From Synergistaceae bacterium (GTDB taxonomy: Bacteria; Synergistota; Synergistia; Synergistales; Synergistaceae): DNA of 17,324 nt. The notes beneath the pieces were generated by a model. The model ran no database searches, was not told the origin of the DNA, and saw only the letters and a list, made by a program, of their open reading frames with translations. Both the position numbers and the translations under genes were made by a program. The stretch covers positions 1 to 17,324 of the forward strand of contig JAQVPO010000003.1 in the NCBI GenBank assembly GCA_028702015.1, given 5' to 3'. Shown piece by piece: positions 7,943 to 14,366 of the stretch (positions are counted from its first letter, which is position 1; the number at the start of each line of letters is the position of its first letter).

Positions 7943-10879
7943 GTGGTTTTTTTGAGGAAATACTTAAGTTATGCTGTTGTGATTGTTTTTTTATCAATAC
8001 TCGCTATTTCTATTTCTAGCTCTCCTGTCATAGCAGCGGATTATTATGGTGTGACAAGGACGACTGACTCTACTTTTGGCAGCGGAGATCATTTTTACAA
8101 TAAGGAAGGTTCACTTTGGCCTCCGGCTTTGCCTGTTTTAACTGCTCTTAGAGTTACTGGCGGCACCACGACTCTAAACGGATCTACGGTTCTTGGATGG
8201 AGGGGTATTTTTGTCTCTCCTTCTGGATCATCTGCAGGTCTTGTACTTAATGGAGCTTCGGTTTCAACGCGAGTGAATATCATCCCAGGAAGCTACTGGG
8301 CTGCAGTAGCTCTTGAAGGGACAGGGGCATGGGCCGAAATTTACAACAGTACTATAACAGGAAACGGTGTAGGTACCCACGGTGTGCTTGCTGCGGATTC
8401 AGCGGAAGTGGAAATTTCAGATTCATCTGTAACTGTTAACGGAATAGGGTCAAATGGACTCTATGCTGAAGACGGCGGCAGTATAGGGATGACAGGCGGT
8501 TCTGTCTCAACTTCCGGACTGGCGGCAAGCCATGCCGTACGTTCGAGCGGTGACGGATCAGAAATAGCCCTTGACGGCGTAGCCGTACAAACAAGCGGCG
8601 TATGGGACAGCCCAATAGGACTTTTTGCGTATGGACTTTACGCGGATGATGGCGGCAGCATAGAGATGTCCGGCGGCTCTGTCTCAACTTTAGGTGCTTT
8701 GAGCCATGCGGTGCTGTCGGAAGGGGAAGGTTCATCTGTTACTCTTACGAATGGAACTGCGGTCTCGGCCACAGGAACTTCTGCTTACGGACTTTATGCT
8801 GAAGACGGTGGCAGTATAGGTATGACAGGAGGCACTGTCTCAACTTCCGGTTTGCTTGGAAGCCATGCCGTACGTTCGAGCGGTGACGGATCAGAAATAG
8901 CCCTTGACGGCGTAGCCGTACAAACAAGCGGCGTATGGGACAGCCCAGTAGGACTTTTTGCGTACGGACTTTACGCGGATGATGGCGGCAGCATAGAGAT
9001 GTCCGGCGGCTCTGTCTCAACTTCAGGTGCTTTGAGCCATGCAGTTGTATCTGAAGGCGACGGTTCTTCTGTCATGCTGAGTGACGGTACAATAATATCA
9101 ACGACAGGTCTGTTATCCTACGGTCTTTATGCGACAGACGGAGGATATATCAGCATGACAGGAGGAACAGTTTCCAGCCTGTCTGGTAGGTATATGTATG
9201 TCAGTGATGGCGGTCATTTGGATCTGTCTGGTGTTACTGCGGGGGAGGAAGATGCGGAATCGCTTATCGTTACAGATTCTTCAGGCATCGTCAATGCAGC
9301 CGATGGTACCAATCTTACAGGGAATGTAAGGCATACAGGGGATTCAGACGGAGAACTTGACCTGACCTTGTCGACCGGCTCTTCTCTGACAGGAACTGTC
9401 AATTCCAATATCAACAATTTAAATTCAGGGATCAACGTTACTCTTTCGGACAACAGCGCTCTTTGGAATGTGACCGGAGATTCGATAACAGACGGATCGC
9501 TTGCAAACGCAGGAACAGTTGATTACCAGTTCTCCGGAACTGTTGACCCGGCAACAATGAGCTATGTTGTGCCGGATAGTGATTACAGCGGCTATAAAGA
9601 AGTCTCTGCGGCAGATTTTACCGGACTTATAGACTCTGACTCCGGCATTCCAGGAACGCTGAAAATGAAGGCGGATATTACTGCTAATGAGGGAGATCTT
9701 CTATATATTGCCGGTACTGCTACTGGAGAGAATCTAGTCGATGTGCAGATTATTTCCAACAGCGGAGCTGATCGGATGGACGGTTTGATAGAAGTCGATG
9801 ATTCAGAAGCAACAGCTTCGTTCAGCCTTGCTGACCCTGACGGGGTTGTTGATGCAGGCGCATGGAACTATATTCTGGCTGAAGGAACCGTTGGCTCAGC
9901 CAAGGAATGGTATCTGAAACGCAATGGTTTGACTACAGTCGGACGAGGGATAGTCTCCTCTCTGGTAGGATCGGATATATGGTATACCGAAGTAGATACA
10001 TTGTTCAACAGGACAGGAATGTATAAAGATGACTATGCCGGCGGAGTCTGGGCTAATGTTGCAGCTAAAAAATCCGAATTCAGCCCTGAGAACGGCATCG
10101 AATTCGAACAGAAGTTCAAGACCATCTCTCTGGGATATGACAAAAAAGTAGAACAGAAAGAGGGATCTCCTGCGCTTTATCAGGGTGTCATGGTTGGCTA
10201 TGGAACAGCAGACAGGGATATTTCTGATAGTATCGGAAATACTGATATCGACTCTTTCCATGCGACGTTCTATTCATTGTTCAGATGGAGCGATGGCCTG
10301 TACTTAACGGGACTGCTTAAATACAACCATTATAAGACCGACATGACAATCACAAGATTGGATGATTTCAGTGCAAATCTTGGAGAGGCGCTTGGATTTA
10401 ATGCTGTGACCGGCAAATACGAGCAGGACGGGTTCGGTTTTTCTCTAATGGCAGGCAAGCGTCTTGATACAGGTAAGGACGGGTGGTATTGGGAGCCGCA
10501 GCTGCAGCTTTCGTGGATGCGCATGTCCGGTGATGATTACACTACAAACAGCGGAATCGATGTGAATATCTCCAGCAGCAACTCTCTCCAGGCCAGAGGC
10601 GGAATTCTTTTTGGCAAGTCATTTGAGACCGCTGCAGGATCAATGCTTGATCTCTATGCCAAGGTCTCGATCGTACATGAATTTGACGGGGAGACAGACT
10701 TGACTATGAGCGGAGCCAGATACACCAGCGATCTTTCCGGTACATGGGGAGTATATGGCGTAGGTATGAACTGGCAGATCGGTAAAGGACAGTTTATAAA
10801 CGCTAATTTCAATTATGCGGATGGCAGCGGACGTACTGATCCCTGGGCAGCACAGCTCGGATTTTCACTCGAAATGTAG
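7943..10879 (+). CDS. Type Va autotransporter with repeat-rich beta-helix passenger
   Basis: A 978-residue secreted surface protein. It has a signal peptide (residues about 1-32: basic start, long hydrophobic core, SSSPVIAA). The passenger runs to about residue 670 and is Gly/Ser/Thr-rich with periodic short strands typical of a right-handed beta-helix. It includes a tandem repeat of 111 residues (172-282 and 283-393) plus a third partial copy. A pertactin-type junction (GDLLYIAGTATG, VDAGAWNYILAEG, then EWYLKRN) precedes an outer-membrane beta-barrel of about 280 residues starting near YAGGVWANVAAKKSEF (about 696). The protein should be exported by Sec, inserted via BAM and displayed on the surface, likely as an adhesin. 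No protease or lipase triad was recognised. GTG at 7943 lies only 2 bases after GAGAGGG (7934-7940); the in-frame TTG at 7952 has better spacing (11) and may be the real start. The last residue is Met, not the usual Phe or Trp. It is monocistronic. Confidence 0.9.
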   Translation: MVFLRKYLSYAVVIVFLSILAISISSSPVIAADYYGVTRTTDSTFGSGDHFYNKEGSLWPPALPVLTALRVTGGTTTLNGSTVLGWRGIFVSPSGSSAGLVLNGASVSTRVNIIPGSYWAAVALEGTGAWAEIYNSTITGNGVGTHGVLAADSAEVEISDSSVTVNGIGSNGLYAEDGGSIGMTGGSVSTSGLAASHAVRSSGDGSEIALDGVAVQTSGVWDSPIGLFAYGLYADDGGSIEMSGGSVSTLGALSHAVLSEGEGSSVTLTNGTAVSATGTSAYGLYAEDGGSIGMTGGTVSTSGLLGSHAVRSSGDGSEIALDGVAVQTSGVWDSPVGLFAYGLYADDGGSIEMSGGSVSTSGALSHAVVSEGDGSSVMLSDGTIISTTGLLSYGLYATDGGYISMTGGTVSSLSGRYMYVSDGGHLDLSGVTAGEEDAESLIVTDSSGIVNAADGTNLTGNVRHTGDSDGELDLTLSTGSSLTGTVNSNINNLNSGINVTLSDNSALWNVTGDSITDGSLANAGTVDYQFSGTVDPATMSYVVPDSDYSGYKEVSAADFTGLIDSDSGIPGTLKMKADITANEGDLLYIAGTATGENLVDVQIISNSGADRMDGLIEVDDSEATASFSLADPDGVVDAGAWNYILAEGTVGSAKEWYLKRNGLTTVGRGIVSSLVGSDIWYTEVDTLFNRTGMYKDDYAGGVWANVAAKKSEFSPENGIEFEQKFKTISLGYDKKVEQKEGSPALYQGVMVGYGTADRDISDSIGNTDIDSFHATFYSLFRWSDGLYLTGLLKYNHYKTDMTITRLDDFSANLGEALGFNAVTGKYEQDGFGFSLMAGKRLDTGKDGWYWEPQLQLSWMRMSGDDYTTNSGIDVNISSSNSLQARGGILFGKSFETAAGSMLDLYAKVSIVHEFDGETDLTMSGARYTSDLSGTWGVYGVGMNWQIGKGQFINANFNYADGSGRTDPWAAQLGFSLEM
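8456..9190 (+). repeat. 333-bp intragenic tandem repeat (2 copies plus a partial third)
   Basis: Copies lie at 8456-8788 and 8789-9121, with a partial third from 9122 to about 9190. Between 8528-8690 and 8861-9023 only two positions differ (8615 and 8632) in 163 bases, including synonymous sites, so the duplication is recent or homogenised. Each unit encodes 111 residues made of two related halves of 59 and 52 residues, both beginning GLYA-(E/D)-DGGSI and containing SHAV. The repeat keeps the frame, so copy-number change would lengthen or shorten the passenger by 111 residues. Confidence 0.95.
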
Positions 10880-10898
10880 TGCAACAGCGAGTTAAAAA

Positions 10899-10947
10899 TT
10901 AGTATTTTGTACTAAGTCACAATATATCAAACAATAATCAGTTATTG
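10899..10947. repeat. Two short inverted repeats downstream of the autotransporter
   Basis: TTAGTA-TTTTG-TACTAA (10899-10915) and CAATAA-TCAG-TTATTG (10932-10947) are perfect 6-bp inverted repeats placed one after the other between the autotransporter stop and the stronger hairpin at 10962. They may stabilise the mRNA 3' end; the function is unknown. Confidence 0.35.
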
Positions 10948-10961
10948 AAACGGTATGATTT

Positions 10962-11010
10962 CTCAGCGGGAGACCTGCTCTTATGAGCGCTCCCGCTGAG
11001 TTTGCTGTTT
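10962..11010 (+). terminator. Probable terminator of the autotransporter gene
   Basis: An 11-bp perfect stem, CTCAGCGGGAG (10962-10972) with CTCCCGCTGAG (10990-11000), encloses an inner GCTC-TTAT-GAGC hairpin (10977-10988). Only a modest T-rich tail follows (TTTGCTGTTT), so termination may be incomplete or need help. Confidence 0.65.
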
Positions 11011-11024
11011 GGGTAATTTTTTGC

Positions 11025-11053
11025 TTGACCTTGAAGATGTTCAGCACTAAACT
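11025..11053 (+). promoter_or_regulatory. Sigma70-type promoter of the corA leader
   Basis: TTGACC (11025-11030), an exact 17-base spacer and TAAACT (11048-11053) form a good -35/-10 pair. The predicted start near 11060 leaves about 320 untranslated bases before corA. Confidence 0.6.
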
Positions 11054-11059
11054 TTACTG

Positions 11060-11380
11060 CGTTGAAAACAATGCATCGGGCAAAACCCGAAGAAAGGGGC
11101 AGTCCATGGATAGTTCCAGTCCTAGTCCTGAACCTCAAGGACGCTTAACGAATATTTTCTAGCCCGGGCTGTCTTTTAAGCACCCGGCGCTGCCGGGTGT
11201 GGAGTCTTTAACCAACTTTCTCTCTTTCATTCCTTCACTCCCGTATGTTTAAAAAATAGTTTTTTGACCGAACGGCTCATTATGCCTACTGCATCTTTTT
11301 GATGGATTCTCCGTGCCCGTGCGTCATTGCAGGTTTAGAGCCAGGAGATTATTCAAAATACAACGGGGGAGGAATTTACA
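11060..11380 (+). ncRNA. Long structured 5' leader of corA, class not recognised
   Basis: The transcript from the promoter above would carry several hairpins: TCGGG-CAAAA-CCCGA (11076-11090), GTCCT/AGGAC (11125-11129 with 11138-11142), a self-complementary AGCCCGGGCT (11161-11170) and a strong CACCCGGC-GCT-GCCGGGTG (11181-11199). CCGGG at 11164-11168 can also pair with CCCGG at 11183-11187, which would disrupt the strong hairpin, an arrangement like an attenuator switch. The T-run after the strong hairpin is short (GGAGTCTTTAAC), so a classic intrinsic terminator is doubtful. From 11210 to 11360 only a weak TTGACC (11264-11269) without a good -10 is seen. The sequence does not match the M-box, NiCo or Mn riboswitch patterns I can recall. 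Leader regulation of corA is known in enterobacteria; relevance here is inference. Confidence 0.4.
11071..11148 (+). CDS. Possible 25-residue leader peptide in the corA leader
   Basis: An ATG about 10 bases after the predicted transcript start opens a 25-codon frame ending in TAA. The peptide begins MHRAKPEER, has three prolines, a PWIVPVLVLNL hydrophobic stretch and ends KDA. It spans the first two hairpins and stops just before the switch-like GC-rich hairpins, a layout seen in leader peptides that control downstream RNA folding or Rho access, such as corL before Salmonella corA. Against it: no good Shine-Dalgarno precedes the ATG, and a frame of this length can arise by chance. It should be read as a candidate only. 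Confidence 0.25.
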   Translation: MHRAKPEERGSPWIVPVLVLNLKDA

Positions 11381-12337
11381 GTGCTAAAGATTTCAAAGAC
11401 ATCCAACGACAGGCTTCTCGAACTCGATCACGACAATATCGAATCCGGAGCCTGGATAAGCCTGATAAAACCAACAGCGGAAGAACTGCTTATAACCGAA
11501 AGACTGACAGAGGCCCCTCAGGACTTTGTACGGTCCGCACTTGACCCGGAAGAATCTTCCCGTATCGAAATAGAAGACGACCACATACTCGTACTTATCA
11601 ATGTACCTGTAAATCATGATGACAGACCCGGAGAGTACGATACGCTACCTCTGGGAATAATTGTGACACCTGATTTTTTTGTGACGATCTGCCAGGAGCA
11701 CAACGACATCCTTCATAGTTTTACAGAGAATAGATACCGGTATTTCAGTACATATAAACGGACCAGGTTTTTGTTTCAGCTTTTGTATCATTCCGCACTG
11801 TTCTTTCTGAAGGATCTGAGGCAAATGGCCAGAAGATCGGACAGGATAGAGCAGGATCTGCGCCTTTCAATGAAGAACGAGGAACTTTTTCAGCTGCTTG
11901 ACCTTCAGAAGGGGCTTACGTATTACTCAATGTCTCTGCGTTCAAACAGGGTAGTCGTTGAACGTCTGCTCCGTCTTTGCTCAAATCCTCAGGTCAACCA
12001 CCTCATAAAATTCAGGGAAGAAGATGAGGAACTGCTTGATGACGTAAGGGTCGAATATGATCAGGCAATAGAAATGGCTCAGATACAGACAGATGTTCTG
12101 GCCGGAATGATGGATGCATTCGCCTCTGTTATTTCAAACAACCTGAATATGGTCATGAAATTTCTGGCCTCAGTCACAATAGTTATGGCCATACCGACAA
12201 TGATAGCAAGTTTCTTTGGGATGAATGTGCCAGTTCCCTGGGGGGCACACCCTCTGGGTTTTTACATAGTCGGAGCTGTGACGGCACTGCTCACGATAGT
12301 TACAATAGTTCTTCTCTGGAAAAAGAAGTTTTTTTAA
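11381..12337 (+). CDS. corA: CorA-family magnesium/divalent cation transporter
   Basis: A 318-residue inner-membrane channel of the CorA (2-TM-GxN) family, pentameric in known members, taking up Mg2+ (also Co2+ or Ni2+ in some). The N-terminal two thirds form the cytoplasmic funnel: an alpha/beta domain followed by long charged helices (about 120-255). Two transmembrane helices lie at about 260-280 and 292-313. The family signature is seen as FFGMNVPVPW, with GMN at 280-282, and the C-terminus is basic (WKKKFF) as expected. The usual acidic MPEL loop after GMN is replaced by VPVPWGAHP, typical of the shorter CorA subfamily, so ion preference cannot be read from it. The GTG at 11381 has a strong GGAGG 8 bases upstream (11368-11372). 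It is preceded by a long leader that may sense the metal, and is not closely coupled to the efflux operon, which starts 92 bp later. Confidence 0.93.
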   Translation: MLKISKTSNDRLLELDHDNIESGAWISLIKPTAEELLITERLTEAPQDFVRSALDPEESSRIEIEDDHILVLINVPVNHDDRPGEYDTLPLGIIVTPDFFVTICQEHNDILHSFTENRYRYFSTYKRTRFLFQLLYHSALFFLKDLRQMARRSDRIEQDLRLSMKNEELFQLLDLQKGLTYYSMSLRSNRVVVERLLRLCSNPQVNHLIKFREEDEELLDDVRVEYDQAIEMAQIQTDVLAGMMDAFASVISNNLNMVMKFLASVTIVMAIPTMIASFFGMNVPVPWGAHPLGFYIVGAVTALLTIVTIVLLWKKKFF

Positions 12338-12411
12338 AAATATTCTGCTAAAATCTATATTTGTAGTAATGTTTGCACATGTCCTCAAATTAAGCATCAG
12401 ATTTATATAGC

Positions 12412-12425
12412 TTCCTTGAAAGGAA
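12412..12425. repeat. Palindrome overlapping the efflux-operon ribosome binding site
   Basis: TTCCTT-GA-AAGGAA is a 14-bp inverted repeat whose right arm contains the AGGAAAG ribosome binding site of the next gene; a possible -10 (TATATA, 12404-12409) lies just upstream but has no clear -35. It could be a repressor site or an RNA hairpin hiding the ribosome binding site. The rest of the 92-bp gap after corA shows no convincing terminator. Confidence 0.35.
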
Positions 12426-12429
12426 AGAA

Positions 12430-13431
12430 TTGAGATTGAAAATATCTGAAGTAATAAAAAATAAAAAAATATTGATAATAACTGCAATTTTGATTGCAGC
12501 CGTGGCTGTCTCCATTTTTTACTGTGAAGAAAGAACCAGGGATGACCGTGTGAGGGCTTCCGGTACTGTTGAGGTTACGGAACTGAATCTGTCTCCGCAG
12601 GCTGGCGGGAGGATCATGGAGCTTAACATCAATGAATCTGACCATATAAAAAAAGGACAGCTGATAGCCCGTATGTCTCTTGACGGAGCGGACCACGATG
12701 TCGAAATGGCTGAAGCATCACTTGCCGCTGCAAAAATACAGCTCCGTGAGCTTCAGAACGGGTTCAGAAAAGAGGATATTTCCAGGGCTGAAGCTGAATA
12801 TGCTCTCAGGAAGACACAGCATGAGCAGGCAGTAAGGGATTATAAGCGTTTTAAAGTACTTGCAGCCGACGGAGTTGTTCCCGAAAGGGAGGCTGAACTG
12901 TACGAAGAAAACGCTAAATTGAAAAGCAATGCAATGAAAATGGCTGCAGATACACTTTCCATGCTCAGATCAGGAATGAGATCCGAGCAGATAGATGCGG
13001 CCAAAGCAAACGTAAAAAGGGCCGAAGCTGCATTGCTCAAAGCAGAAACCCTGGCAGGCTATAAAGATTTTTATTCACCTGCTGAAGGCGTCATACTTAC
13101 AAAAAATTATGAGGTGGGGGATGTAATAAGCCCCGGCGCACCTATCGCAACTCTCGGAATAATGACAGACTGCTGGGTTAAGCTGTATATCCCTTCTACC
13201 CAGTTAGGTCTTATAAAGCTCGGCGGATCTGCTGAGATATCAGTAGACGCATGCCCAGGTAAAAAATTCAGAGCTTCAGTGACAGAGATAAACCAGCAGG
13301 CTGAATATAACCCAAGGCTCTCACTGACACAGAGCGAACGCTCAAATATGGTCTTTTGGATAAAACTGTCCGTGGATGATCCGGAAGGCATCCTCAAACC
13401 AGGAATGCCGGCGGATGCTCTTATCTTATGA
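12430..13431 (+). CDS. HlyD/YbhG-like periplasmic membrane-fusion protein
   Basis: The adaptor of a tripartite ABC efflux pump, linking the inner-membrane transporter to the TolC-type channel. It has 333 residues: one N-terminal anchor helix (about 14-32), then the first lipoyl half (SGTVEVTELNLSPQAGGRI to KKGQLIARM), a long coiled-coil hairpin (about 90-210) carrying the repeated L-(R/Q)-x-G-x-R-x-E pattern (LQNGFRKEDI and LRSGMRSEQI) common in YbhG/YhiI proteins, the second lipoyl half (FYSPAEGVI to GAPIATLG) and a beta-barrel domain ending near PGMPADALIL. A cysteine at position 32 lies at the end of the anchor without a clear lipobox. The TTG start at 12430 sits 5 bases after AGGA; a second in-frame TTG at 12436 is possible. 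The stop overlaps the next gene in ATGA. The transported substrate cannot be told. Confidence 0.92.
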   Translation: MRLKISEVIKNKKILIITAILIAAVAVSIFYCEERTRDDRVRASGTVEVTELNLSPQAGGRIMELNINESDHIKKGQLIARMSLDGADHDVEMAEASLAAAKIQLRELQNGFRKEDISRAEAEYALRKTQHEQAVRDYKRFKVLAADGVVPEREAELYEENAKLKSNAMKMAADTLSMLRSGMRSEQIDAAKANVKRAEAALLKAETLAGYKDFYSPAEGVILTKNYEVGDVISPGAPIATLGIMTDCWVKLYIPSTQLGLIKLGGSAEISVDACPGKKFRASVTEINQQAEYNPRLSLTQSERSNMVFWIKLSVDDPEGILKPGMPADALIL

Positions 13432-14366
13432 CAATTGCTGAACATGATATTTGCCTTAGCTATAAAGGGGTAGAGAAAAAATTTAAAAACATCACTGCTT
13501 TGGAGGGGATCGATCTCGAAGTATGCAGAGGAGAGATCTTCGGCTATATCGGTCCCGACGGAGCCGGCAAAACTACGCTGATAAGAATGGCAATGGGGAT
13601 CACTAACCCGGACAGGGGAGAATGTACTCTCCTGGGGAGCAAGGACAGGCGAAAAGCCAGAATGAATGCAGGATATGTGCCCCAGATCTTCAGCCTTTAT
13701 ACTGACATGACTGTAAATGAAAATATTGCCCTTTTTGGCTCCTTGTATGGCACTTCCAGGGAGACAGTGCTTAAAAGAGCTGAGGCTATCCTTAAGAGAA
13801 CAGGCTTATGGCCTTTCAGGGAGAGGATGGTAGGAAAGCTGTCGGGGGGAATGAAACAAAAGCTGGCTCTAGCTTCAGGTCTGATGCATACTCCGGAAAT
13901 ACTATTTCTTGATGAGCCGACAACAGGAGTGGATCCTGTTGCACGCAGGGAATTCTGGGCAATGCTCTATGAACTTAACAGAGAAGGGCTGACAATAATA
14001 GTTTCAACTCCATATATGGATGAGGCAGAGCTATGTACACGCAAAATGTTTATTAATAATGGCAAAATCCTTGACGTGGGTACTTCTGAAGAACTTCTCA
14101 GCCGCTATGACAAAAAAATACTAAAACTTGAGCTTGACGAAAGACGTGCCAAAGAGTGGCTTCTGAAATGCGCACATGTTTATGATGCGAATCTGTTTGG
14201 CAGCAGCTACCACATTGTTGTTGACGATGCTGCAGCGGCTGTCCTTGCAGTAACAAAAGAACTTGAGCTGAGATATGCGGAAGCTCCGGAGCTCTTTGAG
14301 ATAACCCCAAGTCTGGAAGACCTTTTTGTCTCCTTTTCGGGAGGTGAGCCTTCTTGTCAAAAATAG
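13428..14366 (+). CDS. ABC transporter ATPase, first of a pair (H-loop degenerate)
   Basis: A 312-residue nucleotide-binding subunit of an ABC-2 (DrrA/YbhF-type) exporter. It has Walker A GPDGAGKTT (42-50), Q-loop Q86, signature LSGGMKQK (138-145), Walker B ILFLDEPT with catalytic E163 and D-loop GVDP. The H-loop reads STPYMDEAE: position 195, normally histidine, is proline. The region after about residue 215 is the C-terminal domain typical of DrrA-like ATPases. It corresponds to the N-terminal half of the fused E. coli YbhF and probably forms a heterodimer with the next gene product, giving one weakened and one normal ATP site. It overlaps the membrane-fusion gene by 4 bases and the next ATPase gene by 13. 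Confidence 0.93.
   Translation: MTIAEHDICLSYKGVEKKFKNITALEGIDLEVCRGEIFGYIGPDGAGKTTLIRMAMGITNPDRGECTLLGSKDRRKARMNAGYVPQIFSLYTDMTVNENIALFGSLYGTSRETVLKRAEAILKRTGLWPFRERMVGKLSGGMKQKLALASGLMHTPEILFLDEPTTGVDPVARREFWAMLYELNREGLTIIVSTPYMDEAELCTRKMFINNGKILDVGTSEELLSRYDKKILKLELDERRAKEWLLKCAHVYDANLFGSSYHIVVDDAAAAVLAVTKELELRYAEAPELFEITPSLEDLFVSFSGGEPSCQK
14339..14348 (+). promoter_or_regulatory. Ribosome binding site deciding the TTG start of the second ATPase
   Basis: GGGAGGTGAG inside the end of the first ATPase gene places its GGAGG core 9 bases before TTG at 14354. This supports that non-ATG start and the 13-bp overlap. Confidence 0.7.

Noticed and set aside
8436..9020. Two similar reverse-strand ORFs opposite the autotransporter repeat
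   Set aside because: Their mutual similarity only mirrors the 333-bp duplication on the + strand; the Arg/Leu-rich composition is that of a shadow frame.
8456..9190. CRISPR array or insertion sequence as explanation of the repeats
   Set aside because: The repeat unit is long, in frame and protein-coding with no spacers, and there are no terminal inverted repeats or transposase.
10938..11138. 66-residue reverse-strand ORF between the autotransporter and corA
   Set aside because: It covers a terminator hairpin and the corA promoter, and shows no recognisable domain.
11060..11210. M-box, c-di-GMP, NiCo or Mn riboswitch in the corA leader
   Set aside because: Short stretches such as GGGCAAAACC recall the c-di-GMP-I class, but the further conserved blocks and stem order of these classes could not be found.
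11299..11544. 81-residue + strand ORF overlapping the start of corA
   Set aside because: It lies mostly in another frame of corA, has no strong ribosome binding site, and its product resembles nothing known to me.
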